This document shows positions 1-10,055 of a DNA stretch of 64,000 nucleotides, piece after piece. Under the pieces are notes generated by a model. That model saw only the letters and a list, made by a program, of their open reading frames with translations. It searched no databases and had not been told where the DNA came from. Source of the DNA: Salvia splendens (lineage: Eukaryota; Streptophyta; Magnoliopsida; Lamiales; Lamiaceae); assembly GCF_004379255.2 (NCBI RefSeq), contig NC_056047.1, forward strand, positions 23,512,293-23,576,292, in the 5' to 3' direction. The position numbers were made by a program, and so were the translations under genes. Within the stretch, counting starts at the first letter, position 1, and each line of letters starts with the position of its first letter.

Positions 1-67
1 AGTTGAAAATAAGGCATGGGCAGCTCACACAAGAGAGATAATTTATGAGGAAATGAGCCATAAATGA

Positions 68-270
68 TACTCCATCCGTCCCGTATAAATAAGCTCAATT
101 TATTTTTTGATCCGTTTTATAGAAATTGTCTATATATATTTATGAATACTTTTCATCTTTTTTTTTACTTTATCATTTATTGGCCCCGAAGTCAACTACA
201 TTATTTCAACTTTTTTTTATTATCTCTTACTTTACCAATTCCGCATTAAAATCCGTATCATCTCCAAATC
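68..270. mobile_element. Stowaway-like MITE fragment
   Basis: The segment opens with TACTCCATCCGTCC, the terminal signature of Stowaway-type MITEs found many times in this window, and further in has the usual family body (TTACTTTACCAATTCCGCATT followed by an ATCCGTATCAT-like block). No matching right-hand GGAGGGAGTA end is visible, so it is truncated. It lies just upstream of the MYB-like gene and may overlap its promoter. Confidence 0.5.
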
Positions 271-416
271 CAATATGCAAAGCCCTATGTATATATTCGC
301 ATGCATCACTCCCCACCAAACGCATTTACACTCGTATCACACATATATATGCACGGTACACTCACTCACTCGCTCACTCTTCTCCTTCTCCTCCTCCTCC
401 TCCCTCACTCTATCCA

Positions 417-2976
417 ATGGCAACAACAAGAGATCCCACTGGCTCTTCCGAGTGGGCCGCAACCCCCTCTGGTGCCGAGGATGCCATATTTGAAGACGAG
501 AATGAGCGTTACCCCCTTGAACCGGTACCTCCACAAAATCAACTAGAAACCGATTCGGACTTCCGGCTGTTGTCTCCGAAGCAGCGGCTACGGTGGACGA
601 CAGAGCTCCACGACCAATTCATTAACGCTGTCACCGAACTCGGTGGCGCATATAGTAATTTTACTTTGTTCCTTTTTTTTCATGGATTAATTTTTTTTGA
701 TAAGCATTTTATGATCTAAAGTTGAAAGTAGAAATTTCCTATTTTTAAATGCGATGAAATATATTTTTGCAAAATCTTTGCACAGAATACCGAAAATTCG
801 ACAATGATACCTATGTTTGTCACGCTCACTATTATGATTAGCTTACATTTAAATCTTATTTGAAATGCTAACGATTTTATGTTGGCATAATTTGTTTTTT
901 GATAATTAATTGTATGGTTGCAGAGGCAACGCCTAAATCAATTTCAAAATTGATGGGTGTAGAAGGAATAACTCTTTTCCATATCAAGAGTCATTTACAG
1001 GTCTTATATATTCTATATATGTTCTTTTTTATTTTATTTATACCGTATTTTGGTGCGCTTCAAAAAATTATTGAGTACCATTAGGTTGAATTATTTCAAG
1101 ATTTTTATTTTATAATTGCAAACAGAAATTCAGGCTTCGGATTACTAGATCAAAGCTGAGGAGTAAGGATTTCATACCGCTAAACTATTGTAAGTTCTTC
1201 TTTCAACTTTTAATTATTATTTGTTATTATAACGGAGTAATGGTGATTTTTCTCATTTTCTATGATTTTTAGACTTGATATAAAAAATACTATATCTTTT
1301 CCATAAAAATATGAGCATATGATATGACACGAGAGTCAAGACAGAATTGGTAAAGTAGGAGAGAGAGGAAGAGAATGTTAGTTAAAGTAGTGTTAGTAGA
1401 TAACAAGACTCATATTATTAGTGTTTTAATGGTGGTATAAGTTGTAAATAACTTGATGTATATGGGTAATAATTGAGATAATTTTCCATATATGACCTAT
1501 AGCATAGTTGCCAATATCAAAATATAAATGCCTATTGGTCGTGCACGTCAAAAGATTCTCATTTTCCATTTAAGATTATTTGAAAATTGTAAAATTGAGT
1601 TTTATTGTGTAGTATTATTATTTCTTACACATAATTGGGAATATGAACGACATTTATTTGTTGGACATTTTAGACCGAAAAGGAGATGATATATTGCCTC
1701 CAGTGAACCAGAAAGCTGAGGGATCTTCTGCTCCAAGTGAATTTAACATCAATGGGTAATATATTCTGCTGAATTTATATATATATTTGTGTGTATTGGA
1801 ATTGCAAATGGTGAATTGAAGCTACAACTGACACAATGACACAAAAGTATGATTTAGATTCGTAACTGAATTTCATTTAGAACATTTACTTACATAGCAT
1901 AAAAAACTACCTACTTATTACATAATTAACTTTCACTTCTAAACGAATCAATCCAACATTGTTTGTATCTGCTAGGAATATATTGAAGATTCACGATTTT
2001 GGAAGAACTTGATATCAAGTTAATGATTTAGTCTATAAAGTCTATAATGCCCCTATTTCGTGAATGCAGAACCAATATAGCTGGAGCTGAGGCGTATGGC
2101 AACCTCCATCTACTAGTTGAGGTATATGTAGAATTTGATATAATTATTTTATTTTATAGAAGGTACTTTCTTATAAGTTGTTAAATTTATAAAAAATTTA
2201 AAGTTGGTTTATAAACTATCAAATAATTTATTTGTCTGATTTTGCAACCAATCAAGCGGCGTTCAATTATTTATTTGGCACCATCAGACGTCAATTAAAT
2301 GACATCACATTGTAGGTGGTGAAACGACATTGAATTACTCCCTCCGCCCGCCATTAGAAGTCTAATTTTTGGTGTCATGGGTTTTAAGAATAGTGGATGG
2401 AAAAAAGTTAGTGGCATATGGGTCCCACTTGTTTATATTAGTTTTAAATGAAATGTGAGTGAAATAAATTAGTGGAATGTGAGATCCTATTACCATTTAT
2501 AGTAAAAAAAAATCGGGACTCCTATTCACGGACGTGCTAAAATTAAAAAACAGGCCTTCTATTCACGGATGGAGGAGGGAGTAACAAACATTTGAAATTA
2601 TTTAATATAAATATAATATGACGATGTTTTGCTGCCTACAATATGGCAGCTTTTTGGTTGAAATTATTTAATATAAATATAATATGACAGATGTTTCAAT
2701 AAACAAAGTCAAATACTAAAATCTTGATTGGTTGCAAGATTATTACAAATCAATATTCAGATTTTAAAGTTAGTATGTAAAATCCGTGATGGCCATTCGT
2801 ATATCTAACTACTTGCATGGTTGACCGTCAAGAACTCTCAGGCTGCGGCTGAGAAGTTTGAAGCGCCGGAGAAAATTTTCGGCCAAATCACAAAAGAAGC
2901 AGCGAAACCTGTTCTGCTGCCGCTGTTTCCAGCATGCGAGTGGCCAGAATTTCTCCCTGCGAGAGGCCGGAAATAA
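417..2976 (+). CDS. MYB-CC / GARP-like transcription factor (3' end uncertain)
   Basis: Proposed exons are 417-654, 924-1000, 1126-1189, 1674-1755, 2070-2121 and, tentatively, 2842-2976. All have GT/AG borders and compatible phases, giving about 215 aa. The first three exons encode one MYB-like (GARP/PHR type) DNA-binding domain at about residues 56-110: RLRWTTELHDQFINAVTELG, then ATPKSISKLMGVEGITLFHI, then KSHLQKFRL. In PHR/PHL proteins this domain binds DNA in the nucleus. The coiled-coil LHEQLE motif expected next is not recognisable; exon 5 gives only a weak candidate (AEAYGNLHLLVE). The start at 417 is the first ATG after a CT-rich leader. The last exon is a GC-rich open segment chosen by phase and stop only, and I do not recognise its protein. 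The gene is short for the family (usually 250-400 aa) and could be a diverged or decaying copy, since MITEs and a copia element occupy its 3' side. Confidence 0.6.
2185..2770. mobile_element. MITE with inverted ends, hosting a nested Stowaway
   Basis: GATTTTGCAACCAATCAAG near 2237 is matched in inverted orientation by CTTGATTGGTTGCAAGAT near 2722. A second inverted match pairs ATTGTAGGTGGTGAAACGAC (about 2311) with GATGTTTTGCTGCCTACAAT (about 2623). The element is split by the Stowaway at 2338-2581. Exact ends and TSD are not resolved. Its right part also holds a direct repeat of about 38 bp (2592-2630 and 2659-2697). It lies in the last proposed intron of the MYB-like gene. Confidence 0.5.
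2338..2581. mobile_element. Stowaway MITE
   Basis: The ends CTCCCTCCGCCCGCC and GGATGGAGGAGGGAG are imperfect inverted repeats flanked on both sides by TA, the Tc1/mariner (Stowaway) target duplication. It is 244 bp with no coding capacity, and is nested in the older MITE around it. Confidence 0.8.
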
Positions 2977-3419
2977 AAATGTGTGTGCACAGGGCGTTGC
3001 TAACTGCGGTGCATCCATCCGTGTGGGGCGTGACATGGAGAAAGAAGGCAAGGGCTACTCAAACAAGGGATTCTGTTTGCTTCACATATGATATGTAGCA
3101 TAGTTTCTCATAGTCCCATCTCTCTCGGCATGTTGTTTTACTCTATTGGCTTCATTGGTGTATTCAACATAAATGCTTACCTCATGCTGTTATAGTATGT
3201 TACTTCATTTTCATTGTATTTGTGATATATGTGGTTTGTGCAACTTTATTTATGGATGAAGTGTACAATTTGGCATATAGTTAATAGTTTATATAGCATT
3301 ATCATCTCTAAATTTTTGAGTGAACTACATGTTTAGTTTCTAGCATTTTGGGTTCTCTGCATTCATTGCTACCATCTCATCTTCTACTCCTTCATACAGA
3401 TTCTACACATCATGTTTGT

Positions 3420-3505
3420 AGCAATCTGCCTCTCTTTTTTCTTCCTCCTCACTTGTTCATAATGCCTCTTTAGCAAACCTACATCTTATTTTCACCTAAA
3501 GGTGT
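3420..3505 (+). pseudogene. Older copia remnant, left part (split by the young copia)
   Basis: The frame just before the young element reads LFSKPTSYFHLKV, matching the conserved copia block after the integrase core (usually followed by FGCLCYV). It continues on the other side of the insertion at 10056 with KFAPRASKCVFLGYN in the same orientation. The stretch 3090-3420 upstream is AT-rich with no recognisable gene and may be more of the same remnant. Confidence 0.65.
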
Positions 3506-4311
3506 TGTTGATTGTTTGGGCTGTTAAGTTGGTGGACTATTATTGTTGGGCCTGGAATTAATCTGGCCCATCAGGTAAGTTGGGCTAGTATTTTGCCCTA
3601 GCCCATTCCCGGGTTGATATACCCCCCTCTCTCCACTCACCGCCTCACTTTACTCTCTACTCTCTGATTTCTCACACTTCTCTCTCGAGTTCTTGAGTTT
3701 CCCTTGAGTTTTCCTTCTCTGATGTTTCTCTGGTTGTTCCACTGTGGTTTATCACTGATATTTGTGTGATTAAACGAGTGTGTGGGTTTGAGATTAGCAA
3801 CTACTTCGGTTGCAGTGGTTCCAGAGAAGTTAGGGTTTCTTGTGGAGAGGTTTCTGTGGTTGTGAGCTTTGAGATCGGCTAGATCCGGTGCAGTGGAGTG
3901 GTTTGGGGTTGCAACCTATGGTTTGTGAAGAGATTCACGGTTGAACTCAACGTTGCTCCCTTGGATTGTTGTTTTGGTGAATAGATCTGTACTATTGGCG
4001 GGTGGCTGAGCCATTGCTTATAGATCTATGCGATTCCTTTGTTATATTGCTTATTACTGCTTGGTTTGTGTAGATCCGAAAGGATCTTTCTTATTTTACT
4101 AACTAGGGTTTCTAGTTGTGCAGGGTTCTCGGTGAATCTTGAGGATTCTGGTTCGTGAAGGCAGTGTTTAAGTTCATTAGCTCATTGATTGTAATAGCTA
4201 GTGTCCTTGTATTAAATCAGTCGCTTGGTTGGTGGTTTGACTGAGCCATCTTGTAAAACAAGATCAAAGAGGTCTCGGTAAATAGTGAATCCGGATAGTC
4301 TGATCCCTACA
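3506..4311 (+). repeat. 5' LTR of the young copia
   Basis: This 806-bp direct repeat begins TGTTGATTGTTTGGGCTG and ends TAGTCTGATCCCTACA, identical by eye to 9250-10055. It holds a CT-rich stretch around 3632-3675 (TCTCTCCACTCACC and following), as expected near an LTR transcription start. Confidence 0.96.
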
Positions 4312-4312
4312 G

Positions 4313-4325
4313 TGGTATCAGAGCC
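4313..4325 (+). promoter_or_regulatory. Primer-binding site (initiator tRNA-Met type)
   Basis: TGGTATCAGAGCC begins one base after the 5' LTR. It is the standard complement of the plant initiator-Met tRNA 3' end, used to prime minus-strand synthesis. Between here and the gag start at 4796 is an untranslated leader of about 470 bp without a convincing gene. Confidence 0.9.
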
Positions 4326-4795
4326 ACGGGGGGACTATTCCGGCACGCCGAGTCGCTAAAGGAGGTGGGCAAGTGGAACCCTCCCTCGAGTGGGGGTTTG
4401 CTCTGGTAAATTGGCTAAATCTTTCTGGTTTTTTCTTTTTCTGTTTAGTGCCAACTATAGGATTGGGTTTTTTTGTTGCTGGTAGACAGTCTTGGCAAGA
4501 CTTAGGGTTTCTTGGTGTGTTTTTTCACTGTGTTTCTTGCTTCCGTGGTGTTTCTTGCGCTCTCTGCTTTAAAATCTCTTATTACTTGACCACCAAGCAT
4601 TTTGTGCTGCCTAAGTGACCCCCTGCGCCCTCCACAAGCGAGTGATTGCGAACTGGGATAGCCTTAGCCGGCCTTGCTCGTGACAGTCAAGGATTTGAGG
4701 TTCTTGTGTGAAAACTCTGTGTTCTCTTGCTGCCTGAAAGGCTGTCTGTGTGCTTGCTTGAAATTTTTTTCTTTTTTCTTTTGTTTGCTTCTAAA

Positions 4796-6877
4796 ATGGC
4801 TCAACCTGTCAGTTTGGTCCCTTTCAATGGCAAAAATGACTTTGTGATTTGGAAACAGAAGCTTAAATGTGTTCTTATTCAGCAAAAAGTGTTTAAATGT
4901 GTTGATGGTACTGTGCCTACTGATACCCCACAAGATAAGCTTGATGAAATGAATGAATTGGCAAAAGCAACTATAATTCTCAATTTGTCTGACTCTGTAA
5001 TTAGGAAGATAAATCACATTGAATCTGCCTCTGAAATATGGAAATATCTTGATACCTTGTACACTGAAACTTCTATGTCTTCAAGGATGTATTTGCTTGA
5101 AAAACTTGTTAAATTTAAGCTTGATTTGTCAAAAGATATTGATGACAATGTGGATAGATTTCAAAAGCTTGTTCAAGACATTAAGAGGTCAGGAGATAAA
5201 ACTATTGATGAATATACCAGTATTGCTTTGATGAATGCCATTCCTGATTCATACAGTGATGTTAAAGCAGCTATTAAATATGTTAGAGATGCTGCTCCTC
5301 TTGATTTGATAATTAGCTCTCTTAAATCAAAAGAATTGGATCTAAGGGAAAGAGCTTCTGATAAGGCTACTCCTAATAAGGCTTTAAATGTTAGGGGAAG
5401 GTCTAACTCAAGAGGGGGGAATGAATCTAATGGAGGGCCTAACTCCAGAAGAAAGTTCAGATCAAGGTCCAACAGTAAGGACCCTAGATTTGTCAGGAAA
5501 TGTTATAATTGTGGGGAACCTGGGCACTTTAAGAAGAACTGTAATAAGCTAAAGAAGTATAAACCTCCTAACAATAATAATGGAAACTCCCAGATTGAAA
5601 ATGTGGCAAATATTGTCAAATTTGAAAATGAAAATGAGTCTGTGTTTATGCTGCATGGTCTGATGTATATTAATGCCTCCCCCAAATGTGCTTTCTCTTC
5701 AAATGATTGGCTATGTGACTCTGGCTGTACATACCATGTAAGTCCTTTTAAGGAATTGTTCACTGATATAAAGCCTGTAACTAATACCTATGTCTCTATG
5801 GCTGATGATAAAAAGTGTGTTGTTCAAGGTATTGGCACTGTGTGTTTGCAGTTTGAGAATGGCTATGTGTTGAACATGAATGATGTAAGATATGTGCCTG
5901 AATTATGCTACAATTTGATGTCATGTACTGCACTTGAGCACTCTGGCCTGAGTGGAAAGTGGGGAGATGGAAGTATGAAGATCTGTAAGGGTTCTATGTG
6001 TCTTTTTAAGGCAAGAAGAAAATGTGGCTTGTATGTGTGTAATGCTGTGCCTCTGACTTGTGATAAAGCCTGTGCTAATGTGGTAAATTCTGATAAATTG
6101 TTACTGTGGCACAATAGGCTAGGTCATATGAGTGAAAAGGGGTTAAACATTTTGAAAAAACATGCAATATTGTCTGATTCTGATGTAATGGGCAACATGC
6201 CTTTCTGTGACACATGTGTTTTGGGTAAACAACATAGGGTTTCTTTTCCCACCCCTGTCCCTGCAAACATTAGTAAAAATGTCTTGGAATACTTGCATAT
6301 GGATGTGTGGGGCCCTGCCTCTGTGTCTTCCCACTCTGGGTCTGTGTATTTTCTGTCAATCATTGATGATTTTTCAAGGAAAGTATGGTGTTTTCTTATG
6401 AAGCACAAGTATGATGTGTTTGGAAAATTTACTACTTGGAAAACCTTTATTGAGACTCAAACTGGGAATAAGATTAAAGTTATCAGAACTGACAATGGTT
6501 TAGAGTTTTGTAATAAACAATTTGATGATTTGTGTGCTTGTCATGGCATTAAAAGACATAAGACAGTCCCTTATACCCCTCAACAAAATGGGGTGGCTGA
6601 GAGGATGAATAGAACTTTACTTGATAAAGTGAGATGTATGTTGGCTAAGTCTGGATTGTCCAAGAAATTTTGGGGTGAAGCTTTAATGACTGCTACTTAT
6701 CTTGTGAATAGATCTCCCTCTGTGCCTTTGCAAGGACTCTGTCCTGAGTATGTGTTCTTTGGGAAATCCCTTGATCTTTCTAATCTGAGAGTGTTTGGTT
6801 GCTCTGCTTTTGTGCATACTAAAACTGATAAATTAGAACCAAGGTCTAGGAAAGGTGTTTTTTTTGGGATATCCTGA
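4796..6877 (+). CDS. Copia gag-protease-integrase polyprotein, first part, ends at frameshift
   Basis: The start at 4796 (MAQPVSLVPFNGKNDFVIW) is the usual copia gag opening; an upstream in-frame ATG at 4727 only adds a leader-derived tail. Domains in order: gag capsid (UBN2-type) at about residues 1-210; a CX2CX4HX4C zinc knuckle (CYNCGEPGHFKKNC) at about residue 236; an aspartic protease with catalytic DSG at about residue 308; GAG-pre-integrase (WHNRLGH, CDTC) at about 437-490; and an integrase core whose D503, D566 and E602 fit the DD35E spacing. The frame stops at 6877, just after a run of eight T at about 6858-6865, inside the conserved block that closes the integrase region. The remaining pol continues in the next frame. 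These proteins act in virus-like particles in the cytoplasm and in nuclear integration. Confidence 0.93.
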   Translation: MAQPVSLVPFNGKNDFVIWKQKLKCVLIQQKVFKCVDGTVPTDTPQDKLDEMNELAKATIILNLSDSVIRKINHIESASEIWKYLDTLYTETSMSSRMYLLEKLVKFKLDLSKDIDDNVDRFQKLVQDIKRSGDKTIDEYTSIALMNAIPDSYSDVKAAIKYVRDAAPLDLIISSLKSKELDLRERASDKATPNKALNVRGRSNSRGGNESNGGPNSRRKFRSRSNSKDPRFVRKCYNCGEPGHFKKNCNKLKKYKPPNNNNGNSQIENVANIVKFENENESVFMLHGLMYINASPKCAFSSNDWLCDSGCTYHVSPFKELFTDIKPVTNTYVSMADDKKCVVQGIGTVCLQFENGYVLNMNDVRYVPELCYNLMSCTALEHSGLSGKWGDGSMKICKGSMCLFKARRKCGLYVCNAVPLTCDKACANVVNSDKLLLWHNRLGHMSEKGLNILKKHAILSDSDVMGNMPFCDTCVLGKQHRVSFPTPVPANISKNVLEYLHMDVWGPASVSSHSGSVYFLSIIDDFSRKVWCFLMKHKYDVFGKFTTWKTFIETQTGNKIKVIRTDNGLEFCNKQFDDLCACHGIKRHKTVPYTPQQNGVAERMNRTLLDKVRCMLAKSGLSKKFWGEALMTATYLVNRSPSVPLQGLCPEYVFFGKSLDLSNLRVFGCSAFVHTKTDKLEPRSRKGVFFGIS

Positions 6878-8996
6878 AGGTGTGAAAGGGTATAGGATAT
6901 GGCTAAGAGATGAGCCAGGGTTTAAAGTCATTATTAGTAGGGATGTTGTGTTCAATGAATCTGAATTCCCTTGCTTGCAAATGGCTGAAAACCCTGCTCC
7001 ACAGAATGTGGACAGTGACCCTCTTATTGAGGTGGAGTCCACAAATACACCCACTGCTGTGGAACATCCTCAGGATGTTCCAAGTGAGGTGGAGCAGCCT
7101 TATTGGAACTGTACTCCAATCTATACTCCTAATGAAACACCTAATGAAGGGGGTCCACAAGATAATGATGTGAATGTGCCCTCAAATGATAATATGGACA
7201 ATGTTGCTGACTTACCTGGTAGTCCTGTCTGTAATCCTCCTATAATGCCTATCCAGAATGTGCTTAATTCTCCCTCTGGTATTCAAAATGCTATTGATGC
7301 TCCAAATCTAAATGATTACATCTTATCTAGAGATAGACCTAGGAGGCAAATTCATAAACCTGCTAGATATGATGGTTATGTAGGCTTGGTTGCTTTAATC
7401 AATTTGGCTTTCAATGTTCATGAAGCTGATGGGGAAGAGCCTCAATCTTATAAACAAGCTACTAGGTCTAAATTCTGGAATGAATGGCATAAAGCCATGT
7501 TAGAGGAAATGAACTCTCTGAAAATTAATCATACTTGGATACTTGTTCCTCTACCTCTAGGTGCCTCTGTTGTGGATTGCAGGTGGTTGTATAAACTTAA
7601 AAGTGAGGTAGAGGGTTTAAGATATAAGGCCAGATTAGTGGCCAAGGGTTTTACTCAACAAGAGGGGGTAGATTACACTGAGATCTTTGCCCCTGTGGTT
7701 AAATTTACAACTGTGAGATTGATGCTTACTTTGTGTGCTCATTTTGATTGGGAACTGAAACAAATGGATGTTAAAACTGCTTTCTTGCATGGTGACTTGG
7801 ATAAACCTATTTACATGAGACAGCCTGAAGGCTTTGTTGATCCTAAGTTTCCTAATCATGTGTGTTTGCTCAAGAAAGCTTTGTATGGTCTGAAACAGTC
7901 ACCTAGGCAGTGGAATATTAAGTTTAATACTTGCATGCATGATCTAGGTTTTGTTAGGAGCACTTTTGATGCTTGCTTGTATGTTAAAAACTTGAATACT
8001 GCTGCTCCTGTCTTTCTTCTGTTATATGTGGATGACATGTTAATAATGGGTCCCTGCTTGAAGACTATAACTGCTGTGCAAACTGCTCTGAGCAAGAATT
8101 TTGACATGAAAGATCTAGGGGATGCTCAGAAAATATTAGGCATTAATATTATCAGAAATAGAAAAGAGTGTGTACTTGTTTTGCATCAAGAACCCTATGT
8201 GCTCAAAATTCTGAAGAAGTTTAACATGTTTGATGCTAAGCCTACATCTGTTCCCTTAGCTGCTCATTTCATGTTGAGTAAAGACTTGTGCCCCAAATCT
8301 GATTATGATATCAATGCCATGAAAAAGGTTCCCTATGCTAATGCTATTGGATCTGTGATGTATTTGATGGTTAGTACTAGGCCTGATATTGCCTATGCTG
8401 TGTCTTGTTTGAGTAGATACATGTCAAATCCTGGTCCTGTTCATTGGGAAGCCTTGAAGTGGTTGTTAAGATATCTGAAACATACTTCTAAGTATGGATT
8501 GTGCTTTTCCAGATGTGAAGATGGTGTAAAACTGACTGGTTATGTTGATTCTAACTATGCTAATGATAGAGACAAGAGGAAGTCCACCACATCCTATGTC
8601 TTTACTGTTTGCAGGTCCTGCATAAGTTGGAAATCACAGCTGCAACATATTGTAGCTCTCTCCACCACTGAATCTGAATACATTGCCATTACAGAGGCAA
8701 TGAAGGAGGTTGTATGGTTAAAGGGAGTGCTCTCTGAACTCAATTTTGTGAAAACTCCTCCTGTTTTGTTTTCAGATTCTCAATCTGCCATTCAACTGTG
8801 TAAAAATCCAGTCTTCCATGATAGGACTAAGCACATTGATGTAAGGTTTCATTACATCAGAGATATTGTAGAAAAGAATGAGGTTTCTCTTTTAAAAGTA
8901 CACACTGATAAGAACCCAGCTGACATGGGAACTAAATGCTTACCACTTGAAAAACTTCTTTTCTGCATTAAATATCTGCATTTTGACCTAGGATAG
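6855..8996 (+). CDS. Copia reverse transcriptase-RNase H, second part, after frameshift
   Basis: This frame overlaps the end of the first part and continues the same polyprotein. The ATG at 6855 is simply the first one in this frame, not a real start. It carries a variable acidic/proline-rich linker, then the copia RT: GFTQQEGVDYTEIFAPVVK, LKQMDVKTAFLHGDL and the catalytic YVDD at 8025-8036. RNase H follows, with GYVDSNYANDRDKRKS, ALSTTESEYIA and RTKHIDVRFHYIRD. It ends normally at 8996. No stop codon interrupts it, so apart from the single shift at the T8 run the coding capacity looks intact. That single break probably makes this copy non-autonomous unless it is a sequencing error. Confidence 0.92.
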   Translation: MFFLGYPEGVKGYRIWLRDEPGFKVIISRDVVFNESEFPCLQMAENPAPQNVDSDPLIEVESTNTPTAVEHPQDVPSEVEQPYWNCTPIYTPNETPNEGGPQDNDVNVPSNDNMDNVADLPGSPVCNPPIMPIQNVLNSPSGIQNAIDAPNLNDYILSRDRPRRQIHKPARYDGYVGLVALINLAFNVHEADGEEPQSYKQATRSKFWNEWHKAMLEEMNSLKINHTWILVPLPLGASVVDCRWLYKLKSEVEGLRYKARLVAKGFTQQEGVDYTEIFAPVVKFTTVRLMLTLCAHFDWELKQMDVKTAFLHGDLDKPIYMRQPEGFVDPKFPNHVCLLKKALYGLKQSPRQWNIKFNTCMHDLGFVRSTFDACLYVKNLNTAAPVFLLLYVDDMLIMGPCLKTITAVQTALSKNFDMKDLGDAQKILGINIIRNRKECVLVLHQEPYVLKILKKFNMFDAKPTSVPLAAHFMLSKDLCPKSDYDINAMKKVPYANAIGSVMYLMVSTRPDIAYAVSCLSRYMSNPGPVHWEALKWLLRYLKHTSKYGLCFSRCEDGVKLTGYVDSNYANDRDKRKSTTSYVFTVCRSCISWKSQLQHIVALSTTESEYIAITEAMKEVVWLKGVLSELNFVKTPPVLFSDSQSAIQLCKNPVFHDRTKHIDVRFHYIRDIVEKNEVSLLKVHTDKNPADMGTKCLPLEKLLFCIKYLHFDLG

Positions 8997-9238
8997 CTGC
9001 ATGTCCCGGGGGTTAAAGACCTCAGCCTCTAAGCTTACTGTGGTAAGGGTAGCTGGTGGCTGGAGGCACTAAGTCCTCAAGACTAATGGGTGTCAGCCCC
9101 TCAGGAGTCTTGTAGGCAAACCTGGTTGCTTCCCTGTGCAATTGAACCTTGTTCTTTGGTGCTGTGGGAACTGCCCTGTAGGCTATGATGATTAAAACCT
9201 TAGCTAATAGTGCAATTGGTTTCCCAAAAATAATGTCC

Positions 9239-9249
9239 AAGGTGGAGTA
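9239..9249 (+). promoter_or_regulatory. Polypurine tract of the young copia
   Basis: AAGGTGGAGTA directly precedes the 3' LTR, the usual place and composition for the plus-strand primer of plant copia elements. The 240 bp between the pol stop (8996) and here is untranslated. Confidence 0.8.
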
Positions 9250-10055
9250 TGTTGATTGTTTGGGCTGTTAAGTTGGTGGACTATTATTGTTGGGCCTGGA
9301 ATTAATCTGGCCCATCAGGTAAGTTGGGCTAGTATTTTGCCCTAGCCCATTCCCGGGTTGATATACCCCCCTCTCTCCACTCACCGCCTCACTTTACTCT
9401 CTACTCTCTGATTTCTCACACTTCTCTCTCGAGTTCTTGAGTTTCCCTTGAGTTTTCCTTCTCTGATGTTTCTCTGGTTGTTCCACTGTGGTTTATCACT
9501 GATATTTGTGTGATTAAACGAGTGTGTGGGTTTGAGATTAGCAACTACTTCGGTTGCAGTGGTTCCAGAGAAGTTAGGGTTTCTTGTGGAGAGGTTTCTG
9601 TGGTTGTGAGCTTTGAGATCGGCTAGATCCGGTGCAGTGGAGTGGTTTGGGGTTGCAACCTATGGTTTGTGAAGAGATTCACGGTTGAACTCAACGTTGC
9701 TCCCTTGGATTGTTGTTTTGGTGAATAGATCTGTACTATTGGCGGGTGGCTGAGCCATTGCTTATAGATCTATGCGATTCCTTTGTTATATTGCTTATTA
9801 CTGCTTGGTTTGTGTAGATCCGAAAGGATCTTTCTTATTTTACTAACTAGGGTTTCTAGTTGTGCAGGGTTCTCGGTGAATCTTGAGGATTCTGGTTCGT
9901 GAAGGCAGTGTTTAAGTTCATTAGCTCATTGATTGTAATAGCTAGTGTCCTTGTATTAAATCAGTCGCTTGGTTGGTGGTTTGACTGAGCCATCTTGTAA
10001 AACAAGATCAAAGAGGTCTCGGTAAATAGTGAATCCGGATAGTCTGATCCCTACA
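9250..10055 (+). repeat. 3' LTR of the young copia
   Basis: 806 bp, same ends and, by eye, the same sequence as 3506-4311. It is followed by the second TSD copy GGTGT. Confidence 0.96.

Larger units (their letters stand above)
3506..10055 (+). mobile_element. Young Ty1/copia LTR retrotransposon (Tork/Tnt1-like)
   Basis: The element is 6550 bp with two 806-bp LTRs that I read as identical. It is flanked by a perfect 5-bp TSD, GGTGT (3501-3505 and 10056-10060). LTRs start TGTTG and end CTACA. It has an initiator-Met-type primer-binding site, a gag-protease-integrase-RT-RNase H order (copia order) and a purine tract before the 3' LTR. LTR identity means recent insertion. One frameshift at a T8 run near 6858-6865 splits the polyprotein. 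The Tork/Tnt1 assignment rests on motifs such as WHNRLGHMSEKGL and GKQHRVSF and on the LTR/PPT context; a tree of RT would settle it. Confidence 0.96.

Noticed and set aside
126..719. 197-codon open frame covering the MYB exon 1 and flanks
   Set aside because: The real start is at 417 and the exon ends at a GT donor at 655; the extra codons are leader and intron.
4373..4618. 81-codon frame in the copia leader
   Set aside because: Hydrophobic, no homology recognised, and lies between the primer-binding site and gag; a leader artefact.
6850..6880. Programmed frameshift in the copia element
   Set aside because: Copia elements encode one polyprotein, and the shift lies inside a conserved block at a simple T run, which points to slippage or a read error.
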